Shown: in pieces, positions 10,272-21,300 of the stretch
Position numbering within the stretch: the first letter of the stretch is position 1
Layout: every line of letters begins with the position of its first letter
The notes under the pieces: generated by a model
Told to the model about the DNA's origin: nothing
Database searches by the model: none
The model's input: the letters and a program-made list of their open reading frames with translations, nothing else
Origin: Sporosarcina sp. PTS2304
Lineage (GTDB): Bacteria > Bacillota > Bacilli > Bacillales_A > Planococcaceae
DNA length: 64,000 nt
Reading direction: 5' to 3'
Assembly: GCF_003351785.1 (NCBI RefSeq)
Contig: NZ_CP031230.1
Span: 2,265,001 to 2,329,000 of the forward strand
Program-made: the position numbers and the translations under genes

Positions 10272-12177
10272 GTTCTTTTTCCCCCTTTTTCGTATACATC
10301 TCTTGAATTTGACTGCTATATCCGAGTAAAAACACTGGACCTAATGGTGCATCTGTCATTTGCTCCACTGTCAATCGATCTTCAATTTTTTGCATAAGCA
10401 TCGCATAAAAACCTGCATTACCTCCGGGCCGTTGGAAATATGGTGATAATTGCTTTCGAATGACCATCCATGTACGAGCCGGATGTTGCGAATACGCGTT
10501 GAAATAACGCGTGGCATTTGTCGCTCTATTTTCACCACGTTCTTTTAAGACACTTCTTTCCATCACTTCAGCAATCCCTAACAGGCGTCCAAATAAATAG
10601 TCACGCGAATTATTTTCTTCTTGAATAGCCACAATGTATCCCTCACTTTCGTATTGTTTAGTAATGAGCGCACAGGCAATCTGCAAAGTTGTCTCCCATG
10701 ACTCCATTGTGTTTGTAAAGCTAAATGGATTTTTTACTCGATTAAAAATCAGCGACACAATGTCTTTCGGTAATGGCTTCCCCTCCACGATGCAAGGCAG
10801 CATGCGTGTGTAAAAATCTTTTTTAATCCTACTGTCCGCTTTGCTTCCATAGACCGCTTCTGCCAATCGATAAGTAGATGGTGTGCCGATGAATGTTTTT
10901 ATCTTGTTTGTAGTTGGATCTTTATAGGTTTGTAGCCATTTGCATGTATTATGCCAGCGTTGGATGGCGTCAAAAAATAAATCCACACGTAGCTCTTGGT
11001 AGTAGACAATGGCTAGACGTCCTTTAGTAGCTGCATCAAGTGCCATGACAATCACGTTTTCAAGATGTTCTTCGCTTAGCGTGTGACGCATCCCCTGAAT
11101 TGCTTTGTTCAATTCTGCCGCCACTAATTCTTCTGTGTCCGCAAGGTTTCTACCTTGTTCTTCGATATCATTGGAGAAAATATCTTCAAAGCCTTCACCA
11201 CAAAGTTCTTTAGTTCCATCGAATTGACTTGGGATATCCGTTTGCTCTTTCCCAAACGTTATAAAATAGCGTGAGTCCACATATGTACTTTGCCGCTGGA
11301 TCAGCCATCTTAATGCGTGATGCGCTTTTTGAGATGTTTCGTAACTGATTTGCACCGCTTCGGTCGGTTTGGCAAAGCGACCACGATAGGTAAAACCATC
11401 CTTATCATTTCCAGAGATCAATTTGGACATATCGCCCGCATTGCGGATTCTTGAACCGTGCTGTGTTGTTAAGTTCGTTCGCTTACCTGTGACGTAACAT
11501 AGACCATTTTCCATCTCATTTGTTTTGTTTAAGAAATCGATAAAGTGATAAAACAGGTCTTTATCTTCCCAAATTACCGAGTCACTAGCTTTTTCATGCA
11601 GGACATCGAACCGGATAAATGCTGCCGAGGCTTCTGATGGTGCCACCTTATAAATCTCTGGCTTATCTCCTTCGACATTTGCAGGCCATTTATCCAATAT
11701 CTTCCCATTACTATCAAGATGCAGGATCTTTGCATCCACTAGATCTTTAATGACATGGCCTTTAGATATATATTGATATACAGTATGAATCTTACTAGAT
11801 ACCCCTTCGGACTCAGACCATTCTTTCATTTGCTTTTTATAATTCTCATAGTGTTCGGCATATTTCGGATTTCCTCCATACTGAACGTAATCACCAGCAA
11901 CATAGGCTAATTTATCATGTATAAAATGAGGCGCGCTTGTGTTCGCCCGATTTGCAGAATTAGGTGTAGCCGGAACTATCGTGCGAGCATTTTCCTTATC
12001 AATCACCTTCGCACTATGAAATTCACCATCTGCTGTCAACAGCACCTCTATTTGAGCGCTTTGCATAACATGCGACACTGGCAATAGCGTGATTCTCTGC
12101 TTCCTCCGCTCCTCAAACTCCCCTACTAGACAATCATTGTGATCATACACTTCAGCTAGCTTTTTCATCCAACTCAT
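10252..12177 (-). CDS. cas8c: Cas8c (Csd1) large subunit of type I-C Cascade
   Basis: The 641-residue protein begins [20 protein letters not shown] and contains [20 protein letters not shown], characteristic of Csd1. Cas8c recognises the PAM and recruits Cas3. In studied I-C systems an internal start inside this gene also yields the small subunit Cas11c. Here the last ~145-150 codons are the candidate region: ATG at 10707 has no clear ribosome binding site, whereas TTG at 10686 follows GGGAGA. Overlaps are 4 bases with cas5c and 20 with cas7. Confidence 0.96.
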   Translation of the reverse strand: MSWMKKLAEVYDHNDCLVGEFEERRKQRITLLPVSHVMQSAQIEVLLTADGEFHSAKVIDKENARTIVPATPNSANRANTSAPHFIHDKLAYVAGDYVQYGGNPKYAEHYENYKKQMKEWSESEGVSSKIHTVYQYISKGHVIKDLVDAKILHLDSNGKILDKWPANVEGDKPEIYKVAPSEASAAFIRFDVLHEKASDSVIWEDKDLFYHFIDFLNKTNEMENGLCYVTGKRTNLTTQHGSRIRNAGDMSKLISGNDKDGFTYRGRFAKPTEAVQISYETSQKAHHALRWLIQRQSTYVDSRYFITFGKEQTDIPSQFDGTKELCGEGFEDIFSNDIEEQGRNLADTEELVAAELNKAIQGMRHTLSEEHLENVIVMALDAATKGRLAIVYYQELRVDLFFDAIQRWHNTCKWLQTYKDPTTNKIKTFIGTPSTYRLAEAVYGSKADSRIKKDFYTRMLPCIVEGKPLPKDIVSLIFNRVKNPFSFTNTMESWETTLQIACALITKQYESEGYIVAIQEENNSRDYLFGRLLGIAEVMERSVLKERGENRATNATRYFNAYSQHPARTWMVIRKQLSPYFQRPGGNAGFYAMLMQKIEDRLTVEQMTDAPLGPVFLLGYSSQIQEMYTKKGEKEHVSITE

Positions 12178-12908
12178 CTGTCCACCTCCTCAAAGATTAT
12201 TTCGTATTCTTCTTCTACCGAAGTAAAGTTCACGCTTTTCTCAAATGATTTCATCGGCTCCTCGTGGATCGTACGAATAACTTCACAGTCTTCTGGACGT
12301 TGGAACTTTATAATGCCATCTTTCATTACTGGAACACTTAAGCGCGCTTGAAACGATTTACCATCACCTTCATCTGGATAAGTAAATCCGTGGAACATTT
12401 GCCCAAAACTGATTTCTCCGTATTTGTCATAAAAACCTACACCCTCACCGAACGTACATGCTTCGACGTATCCTTGACATTCTCTTGTGCCCAAATAAAT
12501 ATCTCGCCTACCTCCTCGCTCAACAGAACGCTTGGCAATATTATGATGTTTATGTTCGTTACGATCGTACGCTAAATCTGGTCTATTTTCGTTAAACTCG
12601 AAATGAGCACGTACTTGATACATCGGATTACGCAAGTAGGTGTAATACATTAAATCATTCGCATCACTCTGATACTTAATCGGTCGAACCGCTTTTACTT
12701 CGGTCTGGATTGGGTTCATCACTCGTACTTCGTCGATATACCACGTAATCGTAGGTTTCCAATAAATTGACTCTGTAATGCCCTTTAACGCTTGATAAGT
12801 CGGGACTTGATAAGTAAACTTTTCTCCACCAATACGAGTGACTGGATCGGTAAAAAGTCCATATTTCGCGTGTACTACAAATTCGATTTGGTTTCTCATG
12901 TCATTCAC
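12174..12908 (-). CDS. cas5c: Cas5c (Cas5d) pre-crRNA endoribonuclease
   Basis: The 244-residue protein reads [20 protein letters not shown], a type I-C Cas5 N-terminus. Type I-C has no Cas6; Cas5c cuts the repeat hairpin and stays on the crRNA 5-prime handle. The basic HKHHNIAKR segment near residue 125 carries the Lys/His residues expected at the nuclease site, and no cas6 is found in the window, which agrees. It lies 4 bases after cas3 and overlaps cas8c by 4. Confidence 0.95.
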   Translation of the reverse strand: MNDMRNQIEFVVHAKYGLFTDPVTRIGGEKFTYQVPTYQALKGITESIYWKPTITWYIDEVRVMNPIQTEVKAVRPIKYQSDANDLMYYTYLRNPMYQVRAHFEFNENRPDLAYDRNEHKHHNIAKRSVERGGRRDIYLGTRECQGYVEACTFGEGVGFYDKYGEISFGQMFHGFTYPDEGDGKSFQARLSVPVMKDGIIKFQRPEDCEVIRTIHEEPMKSFEKSVNFTSVEEEYEIIFEEVDR

Positions 12909-12912
12909 CTCC

Positions 12913-15288
12913 TTAATATTGATAGGTACCCAATGTGGCTACTCCTTCTAACGTTACTCCATATTTTGTATCGTAAGCTTTCTCGTTCAAACAAAACATA
13001 GAGCCTTCGTATAAGGATTCAATTAACCCTTCATTACTTAATTTTTTTAATTCATGGGAGTAAAGATTGACACTGTATTGCTGTGCTTTTTTAATTAACT
13101 CATTAAACACTTTAAAATCACGAATTTGTTCATTTAAACTAGCAATCAACTCTTTCCCAGCATCACCATACGGCACCAAAACCGCAGTCGTAGGCGAATG
13201 AATCGCTTCAAAGTGCTTTTCAATCGTTTTCAGCATCCCGGATGACCTAGTTTTTTTCGGTCGTTGTGATGCAAGTGTTCCTTTTAATAAAGTAAGTAAA
13301 TCATAATCCGATCCCGCTGGCGTGATTAAAATTTCACGTTTAGCTTGTTCCAAAAAGTATGTGAAATAGGTTTCAATCGTTGCTGGATGAAGTAAGCGAT
13401 CAAGCAATTCAGGATTGGATAAAATATAATTATCCGTCACTTCCGCACCAATTCGTATTTCAGGAAGTTTTGCTAAATTCTCGTCTTTGGCACGAATAAC
13501 ATAAACATCCCCAAGTTCTCTTTCCGCATGTCGATTACATCTACCTGCTGCTTGTGCAATTGAATCTAGTCCTGCTAGAGATCGGATCACTGATTCGAAA
13601 CTTATGTCGACACCCGCCTCAATCAATTGCGTACTCACACAAACCACTTTCTCTTTACCTAACTTGCTTTTAACTTCTTCTAGTACTTCTTTACGGTGCA
13701 TAGGACACATTGATGTACTTAAATGAGCGACATGTGCACTTCCAAGTATGTCTAATTCCTGATACAATTTCTTTGCTGCAGACTTCGTATTCAAAATGAT
13801 TAAAACGGAATCTCGATCCTCCAAAAGCGTTTCAGTAAAGCTGGCAATTTCAGCCGCATTCCAGCCTTCCTTATCTACTTTTGAAGAAATATTTACACGT
13901 TTAAACGCATCTACCACATTATCAAGATGCGGAATCATTTCTGGTTCCTCCGCCAAAAGAAGCGGAACATCAATTTGTTTAATTGCCGCATGATTGGCGG
14001 GTTGGGTCGCAGTACAAAGTACAATACTACTATTGCCAACCGTCTGTAGAAAATTTACGGACGCATGAAATAATTCTTTATGTTGATAAGGAACTGATTG
14101 CACTTCGTCAAAAATAATAATAGCATTCGTCAAATTATGTAGACGACGGCTTTTCCTCGTTCCTTTTTGATAAAAAGCATCTAAATATTGAACCATCGTA
14201 GTGAAGATAATGGGATAATCCCAATTGTCTCGACCAAGTTGCATGCTTTTGTGATATGAACTATCATAATAGTCCGATTCATTGTCTAATGCGGTATCAT
14301 CTATAACATTGGCATGATGCTCGAGCACAGCTTGCGGTTGCTTTATAATAGCTCTAACTTCTTTTGCATTTTGCTCAAGAATCGTCGTATAAGGAACAAC
14401 GTAGATAATTCGAGATTTGTTATACTTCACCGCATGCTTTAACGCGTAACGCAGACTTGCATACGTTTTCCCACCGCCCGTCGGAACAGTGAGCGTGTAA
14501 ATGGCAGATGGTAAATTAGCAACCTTATCGCAATTTTCAGACATATCGTTGCGCAGTCCATTGATACCCTCTCTATTTTTTTGCCACTCTGTTACAGTCT
14601 CCATCAAATGTTTATAACCTTTTTCAAATACTTCCCGGTTACTCTTTATAGGTTCAATACTTTTTTCTTCAAAACATCTTGTATTCGTTCGATCAGCATC
14701 TATCAAACAACTAAATACTAATTTTTGCATTAGCGTTAAATAAACATTTGGATTCTTACCAAGTAATTTTACTTTTTGAATGAATTTTTGCATCTCTTCT
14801 TTTGCTTCCTGAACAAGTCTTTCCACTCTTTCCACGTTTCCTGGAATACTTTCAAAATTCGCTACAACTTCATCGAAATACGGTAGTTCTTTATTCGTTA
14901 CGCGTCTTACATAATCAGAAGGTTTCAAATCAGGTTGAACAAAATTCTGCATACCTGAATGATGAGATAAGACAGCCATTCCTATTGTCTCTACTACATA
15001 ATCTTGCAAAGGATCTTTTTCCCCGTACTGTTCATACAAATACTTTGCCCCAGCTGTAGAATGATCTATTTTTTCTCCTGCCACTTTATTTTCAAGTACC
15101 GCATTTTTTAAATATGTAGTAAAGTGTCCAGTAAACTTCCCCATATCATGTAAAAAACCTGATAGTTCAGCATGCGCACCTAATCCCACAACTTCTCCAT
15201 ATGAACGAGCAAGTTTCGCAACTTCTTCTAGATGTTCTTGAACAGTTTGTTCTACATAATCCGCTTGACGAATATGCGCAATGAACAT
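12913..15288 (-). CDS. cas3: Cas3 HD nuclease-helicase
   Basis: The frame extends to GTG at 15300, but ATG at 15288 is preceded by AGGTGG at good spacing, giving 791 residues starting [10 protein letters not shown]. The N-terminal HD nuclease domain shows GFLHDMGK (His47, Asp48) and the SHHSG motif near 108-112. Helicase motifs follow: Walker [11 protein letters not shown] (about 266-275), DEVQ (394-397), CTATQP (425-430) and [10 protein letters not shown] (578-587). Cas3 degrades target DNA after Cascade binding and is needed for primed adaptation. It heads the cas operon, and all key residues are present. Confidence 0.96.
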   Translation of the reverse strand: MFIAHIRQADYVEQTVQEHLEEVAKLARSYGEVVGLGAHAELSGFLHDMGKFTGHFTTYLKNAVLENKVAGEKIDHSTAGAKYLYEQYGEKDPLQDYVVETIGMAVLSHHSGMQNFVQPDLKPSDYVRRVTNKELPYFDEVVANFESIPGNVERVERLVQEAKEEMQKFIQKVKLLGKNPNVYLTLMQKLVFSCLIDADRTNTRCFEEKSIEPIKSNREVFEKGYKHLMETVTEWQKNREGINGLRNDMSENCDKVANLPSAIYTLTVPTGGGKTYASLRYALKHAVKYNKSRIIYVVPYTTILEQNAKEVRAIIKQPQAVLEHHANVIDDTALDNESDYYDSSYHKSMQLGRDNWDYPIIFTTMVQYLDAFYQKGTRKSRRLHNLTNAIIIFDEVQSVPYQHKELFHASVNFLQTVGNSSIVLCTATQPANHAAIKQIDVPLLLAEEPEMIPHLDNVVDAFKRVNISSKVDKEGWNAAEIASFTETLLEDRDSVLIILNTKSAAKKLYQELDILGSAHVAHLSTSMCPMHRKEVLEEVKSKLGKEKVVCVSTQLIEAGVDISFESVIRSLAGLDSIAQAAGRCNRHAERELGDVYVIRAKDENLAKLPEIRIGAEVTDNYILSNPELLDRLLHPATIETYFTYFLEQAKREILITPAGSDYDLLTLLKGTLASQRPKKTRSSGMLKTIEKHFEAIHSPTTAVLVPYGDAGKELIASLNEQIRDFKVFNELIKKAQQYSVNLYSHELKKLSNEGLIESLYEGSMFCLNEKAYDTKYGVTLEGVATLGTYQY

Positions 15289-15516
15289 AATGTACACCAC
15301 CTATATTAGTTATTTTTACTTATTTATTCCACATAATCAATACTAATGTATCACATATAATTTATCAAAGAAACAATTAATTTGTCGGGAAAATGATTAC
15401 TTACATACATTTTACTACAATATACGTAGTCTACTCTCGAATCTACTAGATAACAAACTAGCAAGAAGGTATAATCTATTGTGAGATATAAACTTAATAG
15501 AATAGGAGTTGTCTAC

Positions 15517-17205
15517 ATGCTAGGGAACTTTAAAAGTATTCGTGGAAAATTATTAGCTAGCTTCTCGGTCGTAGTTTTTTTAATGATCCTAATGGCGTTA
15601 CTAGTCTTTAAGACATTGAATGATAATAATCAAGGCATCGTAAATATTTTGGAGCACGAATTGCCTCTCTTAGTGGCAGATGAGCGTTTGTCATTTGACA
15701 TGGCTAATCGAATTGCGGCATTAAGAGGATTTATCTTGACCGGAGATCCTCTATATAAGGAATTATTCGATCAATATACAGACAAAAGCGAAGAGTATCA
15801 AGCGACCATTAAGCAGCTTGGTACGACACCTGAGACATTGGCACTGATGGACAGAACTGTTCAATGGCGTGAAGCTGTCACGTCTAATGTGTTTGATGAA
15901 TATAACGCAGGAAACGAGCAACAAGCACGCAACAACTTGCTAGCTTCCACTGCTGAAGCAAGACAATTGATGGAAGACTATGAACAAATTGCGTCTGCTC
16001 GAGAAGATCATTTATTTACTATTGAAAGAAGCATGCTCGCGGAAGGGCATACTATACTGTTTACAGTTATGAGCATCATCGTCGTTATCATTTTACTAAG
16101 TTTGGCTGTTGCGTGGTTTGCTGCATCCGCCATCGCAAAGCCGCTCCATATCGTCAGCCACCGAGTGAAGCTCATTGCAAGCGGAGACCTCAGCAGCCCA
16201 TCGATAGAAACGAAACTGAAAGACGAAATCGGAGAACTAATTACAGACACAAATATTATGAGCCGCAATATGCATGATCTGTTGGACGAGATTAATAAAG
16301 TAGCGGAAACAGTCTCCAGTCAAAGCGAAGAGTTGACACAATCAGCAAATGAAGTGAAAGCGGGTACTTCACAGATTGCGACAACAATGGAAGATATCGC
16401 GCATGGAACTGAGTCGCAAGCAAACAATGCAAGTGAACTATCTTCTGCTATGGAAACATTCACAACAAAAGTCATGCATGCAAACGAAAACGGTAATTTT
16501 ATTCACCGCTCTTCCAATGAAGTGCTAGATATGACGAACGATGGAAGAAAAATGATGACCTCTTCTTCGAAACAAATGACAATCATTGACCAAATCGTTC
16601 ATGAGGCGGTCGGAAAAGTCGAAGGACTCGACAAGCATACGCAACAAATTTCCGAACTCGTATCTGTCATCCAAGGAATTGCCGGACAGACGAACCTTTT
16701 AGCATTGAATGCGGCAATCGAAGCGGCGCGAGCAGGTGAGCATGGAAAAGGCTTTGCTGTCGTAGCGGATGAAGTCCGGACGCTGGCAGAGCAATCGGCT
16801 GCTTCTGTTACGAATATTACTGAAATCGTCAAACAAATTCAGACGGAATCCAGCCATGTTACAAATTCTTTGCGTGAAGGCTATAAAGAAGTCGAAGAAG
16901 GAACGAATCAAATCGAACAGACAGGCGAAACATTCCAAAAAATCAGCCAGGCTGTCACAGACATGGCTGATAGAATTCGCGAGATTGCCGATGATTTGAG
17001 AGTCCTCTCCGAAAACAGTCAAGAGATGAGCGGATCAATCCAAGAAATCGCTGCTATTACTCAACAGTCGGCAGCCGGTGTGGAACAAACAGCTGCTTCA
17101 GCAGAAGAAGCTAGTAGTGCAATGGAAGAGGTTGCTAGCAATTCAAGTGACTTGGCACGATTGGCTGAGGAATTGAATGATATGGTGCATAAATTTAGAC
17201 TATAA
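15517..17205 (+). CDS. Methyl-accepting chemotaxis protein
   Basis: The start is ATG 15517, preceded by AGGAG. A GTG at 15481 also opens the frame, but a TATAAT-like -10 at 15470-15475 would put transcription start near it. The 562-residue protein has a first membrane helix near residues 8-30, an extracytoplasmic four-helix-type sensor, a second helix near 180-205, a HAMP domain ([19 protein letters not shown]) and a cytoplasmic signalling domain. The hairpin tip [18 protein letters not shown], where CheA and CheW bind, is intact. No C-terminal receptor pentapeptide for CheR is visible. The ligand cannot be inferred. It is monocistronic, ending at a bidirectional terminator. Confidence 0.93.
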   Translation: MLGNFKSIRGKLLASFSVVVFLMILMALLVFKTLNDNNQGIVNILEHELPLLVADERLSFDMANRIAALRGFILTGDPLYKELFDQYTDKSEEYQATIKQLGTTPETLALMDRTVQWREAVTSNVFDEYNAGNEQQARNNLLASTAEARQLMEDYEQIASAREDHLFTIERSMLAEGHTILFTVMSIIVVIILLSLAVAWFAASAIAKPLHIVSHRVKLIASGDLSSPSIETKLKDEIGELITDTNIMSRNMHDLLDEINKVAETVSSQSEELTQSANEVKAGTSQIATTMEDIAHGTESQANNASELSSAMETFTTKVMHANENGNFIHRSSNEVLDMTNDGRKMMTSSSKQMTIIDQIVHEAVGKVEGLDKHTQQISELVSVIQGIAGQTNLLALNAAIEAARAGEHGKGFAVVADEVRTLAEQSAASVTNITEIVKQIQTESSHVTNSLREGYKEVEEGTNQIEQTGETFQKISQAVTDMADRIREIADDLRVLSENSQEMSGSIQEIAAITQQSAAGVEQTAASAEEASSAMEEVASNSSDLARLAEELNDMVHKFRL

Positions 17206-17211
17206 AAAAAC

Positions 17212-17241
17212 GCTGTCCCGCTTTTTGGGGACAGCATTTTT
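17212..17241. terminator. Bidirectional terminator
   Basis: Stem GCTGTCCC (17212-17219) pairs with GGGACAGC (17228-17235), flanked by A and T runs. It separates the convergent chemotaxis receptor and exonuclease genes. Confidence 0.85.
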
Positions 17242-17243
17242 TA

Positions 17244-17819
17244 TCAAAATCTCGATTGCATCGGTTTTTTCAACGGATTCTTATTCAGCAAGTAAGAAAT
17301 ATATGTTTCTTCCATCCCCAATTGCGGATGGGAATTATTCAGTAATACCGCTAAGTTCTTTGCGTCATCTAATGCTCTATGGGCTTGCTGGACGTCAATT
17401 CGGTGCGCTCTCAACAATTGCTGCAGCTTGCCATTTTCAAAGCCATAGTTTTTCCATTTGATCTGTCGGACAGAACAATACCAATCCATATCCAATGTAT
17501 CGGGCAATAATCTGCTAACAAACCCTCTGTCAAAGGTAGCATTGTGTGCAACAATACCATCGGCCCTGTCTAAAATAGATAAAATCTTGTCCATATCGAG
17601 TGTCTTCCCTCTTACCATCTGATCGTTAATTCCTGTAATTCTTGTAATTATTGAAGGAATCGAATAAAACGGTTCCTGAAATTCACAGTATTCTTCCGCT
17701 ACTCTAACGATCCGATTCTGATCAAACTCGCCAAGCATAACTCCTAATTCAATGACTTCACTAGTGTCCGCACGCATTCCTGTCGTTTCCACATCTATAA
17801 ATGCTATATGTTTAGTCAT
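17244..17819 (-). CDS. DnaQ-like 3'-5' exonuclease (DEDDh)
   Basis: The 191-residue protein has the three exonuclease motifs of the DEDDh superfamily: FIDVETTG (Asp9, Glu11), VAHNATFDRGF, and QAHRALDDAKNL with the catalytic His and Asp. It is a stand-alone exonuclease domain, shorter than PolC or DinG, so it is probably a housekeeping 3'-5' DNA or RNA exonuclease; the substrate cannot be decided from sequence. It is convergent with the chemotaxis receptor and shares its terminator. Confidence 0.9.
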   Translation of the reverse strand: MTKHIAFIDVETTGMRADTSEVIELGVMLGEFDQNRIVRVAEEYCEFQEPFYSIPSIITRITGINDQMVRGKTLDMDKILSILDRADGIVAHNATFDRGFVSRLLPDTLDMDWYCSVRQIKWKNYGFENGKLQQLLRAHRIDVQQAHRALDDAKNLAVLLNNSHPQLGMEETYISYLLNKNPLKKPMQSRF

Positions 17820-18009
17820 GAAAAAACTCCTTATCTGTAAAACTTTTTAGTGTTTTATATTTTTTACTCTTTTATTATGAAATGTGTACTTTCTAGTATA
17901 TCATTTTGGCGGAAAATAAAGAATTATGTAGCTTACTAGACGATATGGTATTGTATTAATATTTTCTAAATATATAATAGTAATATATCATGACCAATTT
18001 AATAACTCA

Positions 18010-18178
18010 TAGTGTGGTTCTTTTACTTATATGTAAAAGATTAATAAGGAATCAGGTGAAAATCCTGAACGGTCCGGCCACTGTATTTGGGAAGTATTTT
18101 CTACATCGCCACTGGTTTAGTAACTGGGAAGGCAGAAGATACGTTATACGCCCATAAGTCAGGAGACTTGCCACACTA
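18010..18178 (+). promoter_or_regulatory. Cobalamin (B12) riboswitch aptamer
   Basis: The closing stem is AGTGTGG (18011-18017) with CCACACT (18171-18177). Inside are the landmarks of the B12 aptamer: GGAATCAGGTGAAAATCCTG, then GGCCACTGTAT, a second GCCACTG, TGGGAAGGC, and CATAAGTCAGGAGAC near the 3' end. It lies upstream of the 1773-residue surface protein and is followed by a terminator hairpin (18251-18290), so cobalamin most likely stops transcription. Confidence 0.93.
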
Positions 18179-18250
18179 TTTTGCACGAAACCTTCTAGGA
18201 AAAGGTTGAATTGTGTACTTTTCAATCGGTTTCTATCATTGAATATACAT

Positions 18251-18290
18251 AGCCCTCAACTTTCTATTTTGGAAGGTTGAGGGCTTTTTG
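18251..18290 (+). terminator. Expression-platform terminator of the B12 riboswitch
   Basis: AGCCCTCAACTTTC (18251-18264) pairs with GAAGGTTGAGGGCT (18272-18285), followed by TTTTT. It lies between the aptamer and the gene at 18360, with no gene before it, so it is a regulatory attenuator. Confidence 0.85.
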
Positions 18291-18359
18291 ATTGGTACTA
18301 TATATGCAGTGTGTGTAATACATCGCGCTCAAAAGATTTATAGGTGAGGAGAGAATTCA

Positions 18360-21300
18360 TTGAGGAACAAAAAGATGTTGAACGTATTGTTAATTATGAT
18401 GTTGGTACTCAGTATGTTGCCAACTTCAGTATTCCCTTCCGTAGCATTTGCGGAAAGTGAGATGGCCGAGTCAACTGATATCATCGAGGTTGCAAATCAA
18501 GATGCTTTAGCAAATATGACTGGCGACGGTACGTATAAATTAACAAATAATATCACCGTTACCAATTGGCAAGCTATTGATTTTAAAGGGACACTTGACG
18601 GAGACGGTTATACGATAACTTTAGACGGTACACCGTTATTTAATACGTTACATGGTTCGGTGCGGAATTTGTTGTTGGATGGCAATGTAACTTCTGACAC
18701 TGCAACAGGTGCACTAGCTATTAAGATGACTGGAGGACTTATACAGAATAGTTGGTCTGGCGCTTCCGTTACGGTCACTTCATTTTTAGGAGATGTAGCT
18801 GGACTTGTCGGGATTATGTATGATAGCAGTGCTCATAATGTATTAGTAACAGGCAAACTAACGCCTGGCATGTACGGTTCGACTTTCGGTATCGCAACTC
18901 ACGGTAAGAATTTGGCAACATTTGATAACTCCTATTGGACAGATACTAAAGCTGAAAAAGTCGCATTAGCGGTAAAAAATTCGACAGATTCAAATTTAGT
19001 AACTTCCCATACTTACGATGAACAAGAGCGTCTGCTCAACAATACGGTCGCTGTTATAGCCGGTTTAAAAAAATGGATAATTCAAGACGAAGTTCTAAAA
19101 CCAATAGGAACCGTGTCTGATGGGAATGCAAAAGTTGATAAATCAGCGCTTCACTTAATAATAGAAAAAGAGAAAAATTATGTGGCAAGCGACTACACGT
19201 CTTTCTCTTGGAATCGACTTCAGGATATATTGACTAACGTTAAAAAAAGCCTAGAAAGCTCCGAAGTCCCACAATATAAAATTGATCAACTAGTCATTCA
19301 ATTTAACAAAGCTGTCGATGAACTTATTACAGCGAAAAACTACGAGTTATTGAAACTTGAGATAAATAAAACAGATGAAATCATGACTAATTATCAAGAT
19401 TATACTAAAGAAAGCTACGATGAAGTATATAAAAAACGCACTTTAGCTATTTCGGTGAAAAAGAAAGTAGAGTCTTCTACCAATCAAAATATAACTGATA
19501 TCGCAGTTCTTGAAGCTTACAATGAGCTAGCTAACGCCATTAAAAATCTCGTGAAACGGCCGTGGATCAATATTACTACTGCAGAAGAACTATCTTCTAT
19601 AGAAGGTGATAAACAGTATATTCTCACTTCAGACATTACAGATTATGAAGGAAACATTAACACTCTTACAGGGAAATTAGACGGTAATGGACATACGATC
19701 TCTTTCGCTACAGATGCAAAACCTTTATTTCATACTATCGCAAAAGATGCAGAAGTTCGCAATTTAGGACTTACAGGAAAAGTGACGGGTGGCGGTGCAT
19801 TCGCTGAAATTTTAAGTGGTACTGTGAGAAATAGTTACTCATGGGCGGATGTCGATAACGGAGACCAAGTTGCCGGTGGAGTTGCTGGAATTTCACCACA
19901 GCAAGCGACAGGAAATATTATCAATATGTACGTTACTGGAACGGTTACTAGTACCAAAAGTGCTGGTGCATTGCTTGGTAGTAGCGGAAGTTCAACCTTT
20001 TTTTCAAATAGCTATCATGCGCAAAATATAGATGCTATCGGAACCGGAACTGATGAAGTAGTAGCTATTCAAAAAAGTATAGAGGAAATGCAAGAAGAGT
20101 CTTTCGCGCGTTCACTCAATGAAAATAAAGGAAGAAATCACTTACAGTGGAATCGCAATGAAGATGGTCTTCCATATTTCGGAATAGAAGCAGCACCAGT
20201 CGAATCGTTCCTTCCCGTAGTGATGACTAGTTTAGTTGATTTACCTAGTCAAACGATAAAAAAGAGTGGTGATGTATTAACGACTAGTATTTTTGGTCAA
20301 GATGATGGATTTGTAGCACAACTAGCTATTCCCGATTATAACAAAACGATTCAATGGGAAACGACTTCTAAAGAAGCGAATTCTCCGGTGATTGTTAGCC
20401 GTTCGAGTGGAGAAGTATTTGTTAGAGCACCAGGGACTGTCACTGTAACAGCTATTGATCACTCAACAAATAAATCGATTCAGTCGTTTACATTAACTGC
20501 TGAAGTTCCTGATACATTTGATATTACACTCCAAATAGACGGAGAAAACCAAAGTGGAAAAACTCAACACACACCAGGGAGTGAAAGCTTTGCAATACGT
20601 CCTGTAGTCACTGTAAACGATGGAAACCCTCTACATGTACTGCCCAGCCTATTTACATGGACGAGTGATGACCGTTCAGTAATTAGAGTATATAGTGATG
20701 GATATGTCGAACCTGTCAAAGTAGGGGCAGCTACTATTACAGCTTCTTTAGAAAATAAAAGTGAAAAAGTAACTATAGTAGCCGGTTACACAGCCATACA
20801 AACTATTGAGCCTTCATTTAAAGGGACGTACTATATTCACGGTCGCAGTCCAAATTCAATCGGACAAAACGATACACCAGGTATAGCTAGCTTCAGCCCT
20901 TTACGAAATTCTGCAGACGGCGGACTCATTATCGGCAGTGAGTTTTTAATAGCAAATGTTAACCCGAAAAATGCCACGTATGCTAAAAACTATACGGTGG
21001 CAACTGATAAGCCTGATATTCTTGTCTACAAAGGATCGATGCTAAACAGCCTGCTTCCAATAAAGGAAGGTACTGTTCAACTAACCGTGACAAGTAATGA
21101 TCCGCAAGCAGACCCGAAGCCAAGTGGAACTTCTGAAGTCACGATTAAATATTTCAATCCTTTAGAAAGGTTAGCAGTGGAAAACGATACGCTGACCGTC
21201 ACAAAAGGGGAAGTCATTGACGCTGGACTTATCTTTACAGGTCCAAAGTCTGTTGACGGATATCATGTTACAGAGAGTATGATGACATGGAAACAAACAG

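Noticed and set aside
13796..13993. Plus-strand open frames within cas genes
   Set aside because: They overlap conserved helicase and Cascade subunits in antisense with no independent support.
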